Part shown: positions 13,180 through 23,808 of the stretch, in pieces | How the letters are laid out: every line of letters begins with the position of its first letter | How positions within the stretch are numbered: position 1 is the first letter of the stretch | The notes under the pieces: model-generated | The model's database searches: none | Told to the model about the DNA's origin: nothing | Seen by the model: the letters and a program-made list of their open reading frames with translations, nothing else | Assembly (NCBI GenBank): GCA_949357655.1 | Contig: CASHTG010000007.1 | Span: 1-64,000, forward strand | Direction of reading: 5' to 3' | Source: Parascedosporium putredinis | Lineage: Eukaryota; Ascomycota; Sordariomycetes; Microascales; Microascaceae | Length of the DNA: 64,000 bases | Made by a program: the position numbers and the translations under genes

Positions 13180-15560
13180 CTATAATGTGGGTGGAATTGT
13201 TAAGTAGGTCATATTCCAGAGGTATGGTCGTTTCCCTAATGAATAAAGTGGAAACTGGCATTGTTCACCATCCTGGCCCCAAAACATACCATCAACATCC
13301 CATAGCCCTTGTTGATCGACAATGGCCATAACACCCATGCCGCCCGCCTCCATCCCGATCGGCGACATATGCGGATCCGATTCTGTGATTAAGAGTCCTC
13401 GATCGTGACCTGCTTGAGCCGCCGTACTATCGCTCTTTGTCATTGTGGGCAGCCGTGAAGCTTCATACATGCGCCACACCACCTCCCGGCTTCGGCGCGC
13501 CGCTAGTGACCAGTCCTCCATTGCATCAAAGAGTTCTAGGATCGTCTCGATCTGCTTTTGCCATTCTGAGATGTGCGGACTGTTAATCTGCCAGAATATG
13601 CTAACAAGAAGAATCATTGAAGCTTGGTATAAGAACCAAACGGCATTCCAACCTGACATCTGATTTCTCGTCCATTCTCTGGCAACATCTTCGATAGTTT
13701 GGCAGGCTAGCTCCCTACAGGTTTCAACGGCAGCAACTTCTTCCTCACTAAGGTGCCCCGATGACCCGTTGCTTGCTAGTGTAAGAAGAACGGGTCGATG
13801 AAGCAGCATTCGAAGATTTTGGTATCTCCACTTCATGATACATCTCGCGACATAGAGTGGCTCAGCGCAGGGATCACTGGTGCGAAGTAGCCAGGGAAGA
13901 TTGTTGTACCAGCCGGTAAGTTGCCTGTCTAGATTGCGGCGGTCTTCTGGGCGGAGTAATGGGGATATGGCCAGCATATCCTGAATCTGAGTGGCGATTT
14001 TGCAGAACTTGATATTTTCTATCAGTGGCAGAATCCCTGCATGCTGCGCAGAATCTCGCTGCTGGGGCGTTGTAGGTTAGCATACATCCCGGTTCAATGG
14101 AAAGCATAATAAGAGCCTTGTGAGATGCATATCTCGATGTGTGCCTTTGAGGCAAATATAATAAATAGGCTCTTTATCTCGACAAAGATCATTTCTTGAC
14201 TCACCTGGTGGATGCCAACCTCGGGAGGTCGTATGTTGATGGCCGGCCCGAACCGACCAAATGATGGTCGCCCCATCGTCGTCGTAGCCCAGGTATCTAG
14301 GCAGAATAGACTCCACCATGTCCGTCGCCTTGATTCGCCCGCCGCAACATCGCAAGTTCCTTGTGCGAGGCTTTCTCTATGTAGGCCCAGGGCACTCGCC
14401 ATGCGAATGGTTGCCCCGAGAACAGCGTTTGCCATGTTAGGGCGATTGATATAATGAAGATAATACCCGCCAATAAGGGCTAGTGCTTGAACTGTTTCAA
14501 GGTGACTACTTCCAAATGCGTCCATGGATAAGTGCTCCATCGCACGATTGTAGTAATTAATGTGTGTGAAATCGTTTGACTTCATAGCTACGATACTACC
14601 CATAGCGAACACCATATTGAGAAGAGCTAGCCAAGGTGAATCGGACCGCTGGCCTTCGAGATAGTCTGCACGGAAAGCTGCTTCATCAAGCATCGGGACG
14701 AAGACGTGGATCCGTTTGAAATATGCGTCAATAAGAGTCTGTCCTTTCCAGGACCAGGGAACCCGTTGATTATCTTTTATGGGGCTCGCTTTATGGCGAA
14801 TTACCGAATAGTTGTTCATCATATCGATATGGCCAAGTGGCGTTGTGAGAGCCGCCTTGAGTCCCGGCTGAACCCTTAACATTACCATAAGTGCCGCTTT
14901 GATAGAGGAGGCCCCAAGGTATGACGATTGCCGATCAACGGCTAGGGAAAGGGCATTGACATCGTCAGCTTCTACAGGAATAGGATCTCTGCCTCTTCTC
15001 TCCTCGTCCCATTCTGTATCAGCAGTCGGTATATGCTCCAAGCTGGAGAGGCCGGGTGACTCCAGGTCCGAGAGTGGTGATGTATTAAGTGGTGGTGATG
15101 GGAGCGCCGTTGTTGCGGGCTCTGATGGTCTATCAATAAGATCCAATAGATCTTGCCTGGACAAAGGAAGTAGCGTGTGCGTATCCTGTTCTGGAAATAG
15201 CCGTTTCAACACGGACCGACATTCCTCGAGTGATTGAGAGAGTGCCTCAAGAGTCCTGATATGTGTTAATGAGGGGCGAAGCCTGTCAAACAAGGGAGAA
15301 CATATGGTGGAACACTATTGGTCAGGAGAAGGAAAGAACTGACTTCCTGGACGGGATCACTCGCTGGCGATGTTTGTCATAGAAGCAGCGTTTGGGCGCG
15401 CGGCTCGAGAGGCATTGTCCGCAAGGTTGTTGTCCATCACAACGGCTGAATATGGTATTTTAGTGATAAGCTTTATACAAATCAAGGCGCAATAGAGACC
15501 TACATTTTCCGCCTCTTGCATTCGGCGCATGCGTGAGGAGTAGTGATTCTCTTAGAGCTT
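13180..15560 (-). CDS. Zn2Cys6 fungal-specific transcription factor
   Basis: A nuclear DNA-binding regulator of the Gal4-like class. The binuclear zinc cluster is split by an intron: ACAECKRRK is encoded just above 15503, and RCDGQQPCGQC...RCFYDKHRQR just below 15446, giving all six cysteines. Introns inferred from splice signals and frame: 15446-15503, 15283-15343 and 14062-14204. After a Ser/Pro-rich linker comes the fungal-specific middle homology region, including a YFKRIHVFVPMLDE segment and RRRTWWSLFCLDTW, then a long C-terminal part with ENIKFCKIATQIQDML. About 700 residues in all. No in-frame ATG lies between the zinc cluster and an upstream stop near 15650, so a further 5' exon is likely and the start is unresolved. 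The gene touches the RIP block at its 3' end. The target pathway cannot be told from sequence. Confidence 0.88.
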
Positions 15561-17451
15561 ATCACGGTGTCTGGTTTTCCCGAATCCTGCGGATGGGTGG
15601 GTGGCTTGCGCTGAGTGATGCCTTGAACTATTTTTGTTTTTTAAAAGCGTTAGAAATATGATCTATACGTGCGTTGACATTTCATTTTCCAAACTATGGC
15701 CGTACATGTGTGAAACATCCCACCACCTTGTGTGGGGCTCGTTATCGGGGGCCATCCTAGGCAGAGAGGCCTCTGATACAAGTGAGGATGTCGATTTGTT
15801 GCTAGTAGCCCGTTGAGCCTATGGTGATAGGCGCGAAGATAGATGCGGAGTATCGAGGGTAGATGGATGAATTTGCACCAAGTCCATCGCCTGGCAGCGA
15901 ATGGGGCCGCTCAATTATATATACCTTTGTGCCTCTGTTCTCTTGGGAGACCTAGTAATAGCAGGACCAGTCCATTTTACCTTTCCAAATTGAGTGACGG
16001 CTAATGCTTGCAAGGAACCCAGGCGGGACGGTCTCGCTCGGTACCTGCAATAATGCGGAGAAGTATTATAGATGGCAAGTGTCAGGAATTGAGGGTTGCG
16101 TATCAGTACATGGATCATTTGGATCTCGCCTCTAATAGAGGCTGCTCCATGCAGGATATATTAATCAAATATCCGTCCAATCCATCCACAATGCATCCGT
16201 CGTCGCTGGGGCGGGCGTATGAGAAGTACAGGTAACTTCGACCCTGCATCCCAACCTATTACTGAAGAGGACTGAATTGGTTGCTTCAGACCTCGGAGTG
16301 CACTGTTACAAGTACAGGGAAGTGAGAGTCCACTTTTGTGGAGAAACCCCGCAGTGCCCAGGAGCTATCCTCAAATTGATGGATCGTTCTTTCCACCCCT
16401 CCCTGCGTCCCTAACAGACAGGGATTTACGAGCATTGCTGCACGATCTCACCGAACGAGTCTCTCCATCCGTTCGTTCCATTCCACTCTACTTAAATATC
16501 ACAGCGGAGCCCTTAAATCAAGCTCTGATGTCGTCTGCATTCCCACCCTAGAAATTATGTGTTTGAAACGCTTGAACTAGAGGTTGCGATGGCGGAGAGG
16601 TTGTCACAGGTGTGATCTATGAAACAGCAATTCGTTCGAAATAAAGGGATATTAACTGCTTAGCCTACATGCTGTGATAATATCGATAAGAATTTACTTG
16701 ACCGCAAGGCGAATGATCGGCCTTTCACTTTCATACTTATATGATATAAGCATCAAGATGTTGAGGAATCCTAGTAGAAGCCATATCAGGTCTTCAGACT
16801 AAACGGTGTGGTCAATTAAGGGACTTTGATAGATAGTATATGACCCAGAGATCACCTACCCCACGTAAACATTTACAACAATCCTCTAGCATTATTCCCT
16901 TTCCCGACCTAAGTTATGCTATCTATAAATATTATTATATTTTTTATAATTATATTTATTTTATAATATATTAAAACGTATTATAAAATAATAGTAATTT
17001 TATAGATCATTATTATTTAAACATTAATTTATTTTTTAAGTTTATCTATATAAGTTTAGTCCAATCTTATCTTATAATGTAGTTTTATATCATAGTAGAA
17101 ACTATATAGACTCTATACTGAGGTAGAGGTATGCCATATAAGGGGTAAGGAATATGTTGCTAAGGTATCATCTATCCATCCATGGATCCATTGGATTGAT
17201 CTATTGATGGATCTATTATGTCAACTCTGTCTTTTCCCCACCCACCCACCATCGGGCCCACGGCCCTATACAACTTAGCGCCTGCCTTAGTTTGAAATTT
17301 AACGGGATGGGTTGCCGTCACGACATCTAGAGCCTGTGGATCGATTATATCGATGGTATATCATTCACTAGGACCATCTACAATATAATATGCAAATGTT
17401 GTAAGCCTAAGGGCTGGACCTCAGTCTAATAACAGCACATCTCAGTCGAGC
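15561..17451. other. Intergenic region with a small AT-rich island
   Basis: About 1.9 kb separates the transcription factor and ULA1. It holds only short unconvincing frames. At about 16917-17060 the sequence turns into A/T runs with scarcely any CA or TG, resembling the RIP block in miniature. At 17171-17218 there are overlapping ATCCATC / GGATCTATT-type repeats with local symmetry. The upstream part should contain the promoter and first exon of the transcription factor. Nothing else is recognised. Confidence 0.5.
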
Positions 17452-19374
17452 CTAGAGAGTAAAAGTTCGACAATAACTGCCACCAATTTTAGCAACTGGA
17501 GGACGATAATCACATCTCCCCGGCCATCTTATTGAGCGGAAGTATTTACAAGAAAATGTTTGGCAGCGACCGCTGATACCATCAAAAACACATGTGTTGT
17601 CGATGGGAACATACTGCTTTGTGATAACCTTGATTACCTCCTGGGCGACTAGACCACCTGTAACTGCCCCGATGTTATGAAGCTCACCATTTGCCCGAAG
17701 GATCTCTCGAACAGCGAATCGGACGGAATCCTCTTTGCGAGCACAAGGCACAGTCTCCCCTATCTTCTCGATTATCATATCCTCTGTTTTTGAAGACATG
17801 TCTAAGGAACTTCGGAGCGCGATGTAAATAGGAAACAGGCTTGGTGGCATGCCGACCTCCTTAGCGGTACGGGCATAGGTGAATTCTTGCTCTGTCGTTC
17901 GATTGATAAGGCGGGCTAGTGTTAGCTCTTATTCAGGCAACTAAGAGACGTATACTCCAAAAAGGGAGGTGCACATGCCTGCGATCTTTGGACTTGTTCT
18001 AGGCTTCGCTCACGAGTATTGATGAGTCGAGCGAATGCTGCGTTTCGGCAGAACAGCTCGATCTCCTTTAGCGTTATCGTAGAGCCGGGCCATTCAGAGT
18101 TAACAAAGCCCAAAACTTCCAGAGCGTCAGCTCGCGCCTTGGTCTTATAAATATTCTGAAGCTTGACGTAAACATCAGATGTTGTTTTCATGTCTGGGAT
18201 GCGACCGGGCAATGGCAATTGCCCATGACTATTATAGAACTTTTGTATTGCGCTGGCAATAAGCCAAAACGTGCTTCGCTCATTTCCCTAGATTAACAAA
18301 GTCATTTTTCAGTCCTTCATTTTTAGGGTGGGTTGACTGCCCTTACTGTGGGATGCTTCGCGTGACTAAATATCTGCATAAGTGAGGTGGGCAGTTCAGG
18401 GCGGGAGATGGCCTTGAGAACGGCAGAGACCGCTTCTTCGAAATTCTCTTCACCACCTTCCGCATTGTTTGTGCGCATCCCCTTTGTACCAGGGCCTTGA
18501 ATTCGCGCTTCTCGGCGGCTGTTGCCGGGACTGAGCCTTGATGACTACTTTTCCATTGGTTGATGTAGTAGTACAGAATGGCGATGAAGGGTATATGACT
18601 ATGCTCATGAGTATCAAGAAGTGGCATGTCGGTAGTCAAATGATCTAGAAATTCACGAAGTTCTGACCAAGGATTGAGGAGCCTGAGATCATTGATTGCA
18701 GTCTCATCCGGATGAGTGTCTATAACGGGGAAAATTTCTGGAAGCCTAATTTGAAAATACGAATAGAAGCCAGAAGAACCAACCGAAACAAGCGGGATCT
18801 TCTGCGTTACTGAGAAAGAAGTGATAAGGGCAAGATCATCGGCGTTGATGGGATGAGTGTAGATGATAATGGAAAACGAGGAGGTGGCCTGGAGCACCAA
18901 CGAAAGCTCGACAGGTTTCCAGGACGGGCCGGTTAGGCAAAGCTTTTTTGTTCCAGTAACCACGACTGGCCGGGGTGGTGATCTAGGATGCCAATTGCCC
19001 TGAACTTCAGGGTTCAGTTCGAGAAGCCTTTCCGCGCAAGCCTCAGCACGTGGTTGCCCAAGGCAGCCCTCATCAAGGAAGAAGTTGGCTCCGAGATCTG
19101 CATCTGTGACTGGGGCGTCGTCAACAATGGTAAAGTGGCCAATGCCTGGGAAAGTAGTCAGCTACTGAAGAGGCAATAGGGCCGGGATGAGATGAACCTG
19201 GGAGAACGAGGTTTTTAAGGTTTCTATGCCTATAATTCCTGGGCCAGTATTGATCAGAAGTATATGGGCGGACTCAAGAGCATCTTGACCGCTTGACGCC
19301 CACAGCCGAAGTTGGCGGTCATATCTGCGCTCCTTCTCGGATGGCCCCCGTTGCGGGTCTTGCCTTTGAGGCAT
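17452..19374 (-). CDS. ULA1: NEDD8-activating enzyme E1 regulatory subunit
   Basis: ULA1/APPBP1 pairs with Uba3 to adenylate and transfer NEDD8/Rub1, feeding cullin neddylation. The start at 19374 gives MPQRQDPQRG followed by the conserved EKERRYDRQLRLW and GQDALESAHILLINTGPGIIG, the ThiF-type nucleotide fold. Later come FTIVDDAPVTDADLGANFF, NPWSELREF, FYNSHGQLPLPGRIPDMK, FCRNAAFARLIN and the family C-terminal INTCVFDGI-like stretch (here IDNTCVFDGISG). Introns read at 19146-19197, 18288-18346 and 17916-18013. Two single-base losses break the frame: T5 at 19212-19216 (expected LKNLVLPGIG) and C4 at 18479-18482 (expected RGMRTNNAEGG). The last 24 or so residues after GISG do not look like the family and may reflect another indel. 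As a regulatory subunit it has no catalytic cysteine. Confidence 0.9.
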
Positions 19375-19937
19375 CCATTGGCAACCGGTCGATCTAGAAA
19401 GATATAAGTTTACATGCAGTCTTGATGAGGTGGAAAAGAAATGAGATGGCTTCAAAAGAAGTCCCGGCTGACCAAGATTGTGGTGTGGGGTTATGGTGAC
19501 AAGGTGGGGAAGGAAGAGGGGCCGCTGTGCCAGTATTTCGGATTGATTGTGAAACAATGCAAGACTACAACTCGCAATCACCAGTACGCATCCACTCAAG
19601 ACTCCGACACGGAGCGAGAAGCGAAAAGTAGAGAGGCAAAAAATCACCACAATAACTAAAGCTATACATCCGATTAGGGAAGCTTATATGAAACTATGAC
19701 AGTGGTGGAAGTGATCGAAAGTGGTGTGTTTGTGAGATGATAAGAAGCCATTAAGTGGTATTGGCCATCTTCACCTATAGGTCACGAAATTGACGTTGAC
19801 GGGGGAAGTAAAAGGCCTTCAGCGATTTGATACGTCAATTTAAAATTACGGTAGATATCTAAGACCGGTCTGCGAATTATAGACAAGAATATGACTTGGA
19901 ACCCTTTGAGCGCGTAGCACCGTAACTTTAAGAGAAA
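19375..19937. other. Intergenic: ULA1 promoter, 3' end of SDR gene
   Basis: About 560 bases between ULA1 (reading left) and the SDR gene, whose stop lies at 19938. Both genes are on the minus strand, so this holds the ULA1 promoter and the SDR 3' untranslated region. A frame on the plus strand at 19441-19659 shows no family resemblance. No clear box motifs were recognised. Confidence 0.5.
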
Positions 19938-21056
19938 TCAACTTGATTGGCGATGAAGAACACCCGCACCGGCCTGAGTTTTGTGTATGCAGTGTAAGTG
20001 TTGAGCTCGAATAGCTTACGTCCAATCGTGAGAACGTTGAAAGGCGCTAACTTACTTGATGGTTAGGAAAAATCAAAGTATCGGCAATCACCACATTCTC
20101 TCGACGCGATGCTGCGAAAACGATTACCTCGGCGATGTCGCCCGGTGTAAGAGGGTCGCATCCACTTTCCAGTTGTTACCATTAAAGTCATAAAAGTCTG
20201 GGTGGAAGTCCAGCTTGGGCAAGGACTTACGCATAAACAGCGTCGGCCTTGGCTTTATCACCATAGAATCTTACGACGGAGAATTCTAACTTGAAAGTTA
20301 GCTCACATTGGATGGTCGTAGGGGCTGTAGGAGCGTACCGTTTCAACTTGCCCCGGATCAACCTCGATAACCCTGATACGTGTAGCAATTAGTTCTTTTC
20401 TGAGGCTTTCAGTAAAACTTCGCACGGCTGCCTTGGTAGCGCAGTAAATTGAGCCACCAGCATATGGCTCTCGTCCTAGTGAAGTTGACACATTAGCCCT
20501 CCTTGAAGCGCAGGATTAGATATGTCAGTTTTAACATACCGGCAATCGACCCGACGTTTATGATATCACCGGAACCCCCATTAGGGCGGGATTGGAAGAT
20601 GGGAAGCACGGCCTGGGTCATACTGATAAGACCGGTTACATTTGTGGAAATCATTGCACCAATATCTTGTTCTGCGATTTCTGGGGCTCGGGCAACGCCT
20701 TTGACGAGGCCACTGAAGAGCATGTTAGTTAGTTTGGGGGATCCATACGCATTGTTGATCAAGATATCGATATTCCGGAACTCCTCTGGTAGATTAGGGA
20801 CGAACTGGCGCACGTCCTCGCTGCTTGCCACGTCCAGTTTAACGGGCAAGATTTTCACTCCGTCGCCAACCTCCCGTTTGATCGAGCTTGCAATCTCGTG
20901 AAGGGCCTCGATTCGGCGCGCGGCAAGGATAAGTTTTAGTCCCAGCGGCGAAGCTCGAGCGAATTCAAAAGCGGTGCTCCGTCCAATACCGCTCGAAGCA
21001 CCTGTGATCACGACAGTTTTGCCGAGAAGGCGACGGGCAGCTGGAGACGTTGACAT
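19938..21056 (-). CDS. NADP-dependent short-chain dehydrogenase, YMR226C type
   Basis: Classical SDR acting on small 3-hydroxy acids such as serine or 3-hydroxypropionate in its characterised relatives. The protein starts MSTSPAARRLLGK and shows TGASSGIG (cofactor binding), LDVAS, NNAG (with the codon for A split by an intron), GSIAG, the active-site YCATK and the DPGQVET motif, ending ADTLIFPNHQ plus a short tail. Six exons: introns at 20713-20748 (only 36 nt, containing CTAAC), 20476-20539, 20290-20338, 20165-20230 and 19974-20055. The C-terminal exon (AGAGVLHRQSS, stop at 19938) is my reading of the last acceptor and is less certain. The gene shows no frame break, unlike many neighbours. 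Substrate is inferred from family only. Confidence 0.9.
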
Positions 21057-21532
21057 GGAGAGTGAGGAGAGCGGGAACAGCTGAATTTCTGTGCGGGTAT
21101 TGAGATCCTAGGTAGGAGCTTGCTTAAAAGAGAAATGTGTGTGGGAGAAGTATTAAGCAGGCCGGTACTTGTATGGGGACAAGAGCCAAGGGCGAGATCG
21201 CCGTGGGAGTACGCCGGTGTATTTAGGATGTGGACTGGGTTATCTTGGATTGATATAACTTTTGTGAACTGACGTGATTCTGGTTAACCAAATTAAGACG
21301 AGGGGCCATGGTCGGAATTTGGGGGATATTGTGGATTAATAATACCGAGCGAGCTATGGATGATCCAAAGCCAGACATCTAACTAAGTCACTCACCCCTC
21401 TCTCCCCACGAAGAGTCTCCCACGAAGAGGGCAAAAAATAGATCAAGGAAGCCCAATGGACTTGAAATACTCGCTATAAATATTAAATGTGGAGAGGCGT
21501 GAGGCATCCTAATTGAACGGTTTGCATTAAAT
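21057..21532. other. Intergenic: SDR promoter
   Basis: About 480 bases upstream of the SDR gene. It includes pyrimidine/purine runs and no open frame that resembles a protein. A short minus-strand frame at 21388-21600 overlaps the tRNA and is spurious. No specific regulatory box is claimed. Confidence 0.5.
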
Positions 21533-21633
21533 AGGTCGTACCCGGGTTCGAACCGGGGCTGCCGGAAGATGTTGACGGTTGGGTAACCGACCCCAATCAA
21601 AATCCGGAGTCCTAACCACTAGACCATACGACC
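21533..21633 (-). tRNA. tRNA-Gln(TTG) with intron
   Basis: Read on the minus strand the gene begins GGTCGTATGGTCTAGTGGTT and ends with the T arm GGTTCGAACCCGGGTACGACC-like pairing; the acceptor stem GGTCGTA pairs with TACGACC. The anticodon arm is CCGGA-TTTTGAT-TCCGG once a 29-nt intron is removed after position 37, giving anticodon TTG for glutamine (CAA codons). Without the intron the tRNA is 72 nt. A and B boxes are good matches, so it should be transcribed by RNA polymerase III. It stands between the SDR gene and the Asteroid-like gene. Confidence 0.93.
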
Positions 21634-21803
21634 AACTCCGTATACGGTTTTGCGTAGGCCACTTAGTAAACCATGATCTCACGAGAGTTTTCGGCGCCGC
21701 ACAGAGACAAGACCTCTTCCCTGCTCATCAGTAACAGTCAACGCTTAGATATCTCGGAGAACAACGATCGACGCAGAGGAATGTGATGGAGAGAGATTGT
21801 AAT

Positions 21804-23609
21804 TTATTGCTTGCTATGGCTCTGAGGCAAACAAATGAAATCTGTTAGTGGATGGGGTGGACCTCTCGTGAGGGACCTGCTTTCGTTTCGGGGTTGGATG
21901 GCACCTTTGAGGGGATTAGTGGGGTGAAACGCGCAATCTCTTCTTTTAGGGTTAGGAGGCCTGTCCGCGACGGAACTTGGCCGGAGGTATTGTATGAAAC
22001 TCGTCGTGGCGCGAAAATCTGGGAAATCATGAAGCTCAGGCAAGCGAGAGAGGGACCGCTCTAGATTAGGCCACGCCTGGGCGATGCTAGCACTAGACAC
22101 TTTGTGTAGTGCTAGAGAGAGCATTTGCTTCAACATGCGAAAGGAATAACAACATGCCTGGACTTGTGCATGAAAATGCACCAAGTCCCAAGACGAATGC
22201 CCATGGAGCTTAACTTCCAACTCGGGTCGGCTCGCCAAGAGCTCGCCTAGACCTTGCCTGCCACGTGACATTGCAAGGTTCGTCTCTAGTTGATGTGTGA
22301 CGGCGAGCCAGAAGAAAGTGGGATGCTGCGGCTGTTCTAACACAGATGCTAATGTTGTGCATATGGTATTCATCGCTGTTTTAAGCTCTTCCTCTGTCAA
22401 AAGCGCTACGTAATGGCCTCGGCAACCATCATGACGAAGGCGAGAAAATTCCCATACACCACCTGGTGTCAAACATGACTCTGAGATCATGAGCGAATAG
22501 GCAACTTGCCTTACGGGAAGACTGGGATTGAAACAGCTAGAACGTTGCGGATTATCAAGAAGTGTCGGGAGGAACATTTTTCCTGAGTTGGGCTGAAAAG
22601 GATCAAGGCGCCTCGGGGAACACGGGACTTGGCTATCTCTATAGCCATAGAGTAATTCGAGCAGTCTTGCGTCGAGGGATTGTAGATCCGACGGCGGGGG
22701 TCTGTAGGGCGTTTTCTGGCTTGTACGGCTGAATAAATATATCGAATGCAGGCTGATCGACCTGGCCTCGGCAGAGTGCGAGAAGATTTTGGAAGTTTCT
22801 CTGGGGGTTCTCATGAAGCTGGAAAGCTAGGCGTAAGATTGGCGGGATTCCAAAACCTTGTAGTGCTAGTCTCTGAGAGATGAGCAAGGGCCTGAATATG
22901 AGGCTTTGTAGAGAAGCACGGTCACCGAATTCGATATCGCTGAAAAAGATGATACCGGAATCTCCCGTTTCATATAGGAGAAGATCGGAATCGCTAGTAA
23001 CAATTAGGCTGTTTGGGGTAGTGCAAGCCCTTGCAGCACAGAATGAGTCTGCCTCTCCTGGGACCAGATGAGTAGCAGTTCCATAATCTGGAGATTTCTT
23101 GAGAGTATCTATTATGCATTGCACGACAAATGGATTATGAAGAGGAGGTCTCCGTCGAGGAAAGGGTTTGTAGGTGCAATTAGGAGTGTATTCGGAGTCC
23201 GCGCGTGTGAGAGGCGGCGGGGTCCAGCTGGGTATAAGCTATGGACAAGCGAGTAGTTTGAGGTTGTCTTGAGAAGTCTGGCTCTGCGAATAGGAAGTTT
23301 TATGTCTGGAAGAGAGCCATCGAAATATATAGCATCACTATGGTGAAGCTCTAGTCAGCGAGCGTGCTCGCAAAGGCAAGGGCACTCACTGAACTTGCAT
23401 TGTGAGACCACATCGCCGAACACAGTCAAGCCATTCAAGACACTTTCTCTCGAGCACTTCGCAAGACGGTATGAGCGAGGCTTCAGTTGCAGAAAGATAA
23501 TGAATATGATAGGCGAGTGCTGGACCATCAATTATAATGGCTCCCGAACCCTATCTCGGGAGGCAAAAGGCTCGAGATGACGTTTCAAGCCCGAGACACC
23601 CATTATCAT
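21804..23609 (-). CDS. Asteroid-like XPG/PIN-fold protein
   Basis: The opening MGVSGLKRHLEPF and the IIIDGPALAYHI segment are those of the Asteroid/XPG-N group, a FEN1-like PIN nuclease fold; the internal PGEADSFCAA and VTSDSDLLLY segments carry the acidic residues of the XPG-I half. Further on QPYKPENA and PPPSDLQSLDARLLELLYGY continue the family pattern. One intron is likely after MQV at about 23336-23387 (GTGAGT...CATAG). The frame is broken near 23543 (C3), near 23140, and at G5 22696-22700, each time by what looks like a missing base. A long C-terminal half is weakly conserved. Fungal members have unknown substrates; nuclease activity is only inferred. The exact stop rests on the longest frame. 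Confidence 0.78.
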
Positions 23610-23808
23610 AGAAGAGTTTGGCGAGAGATGTTTCTGGTGGCGATCCGGAGACTTCTCAACAAGCATGACTAATGATATTATGTAAAAGCCAGAATGGACT
23701 ATTACTCATACATGCATTTACGCCCCGAGAATCGGGCCACCCTCGAATTTCTTTCTCATTCATTTTCATTCTCATTCATTTTCCCTTTTACGTCCTTTTC
23801 TCCACACA

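Noticed and set aside
13180..21056. Secondary-metabolite cluster (Zn2Cys6 factor plus SDR, with an aminotransferase further on)
   Set aside because: No PKS, NRPS, terpene synthase or transporter is present and the intervening genes are housekeeping.
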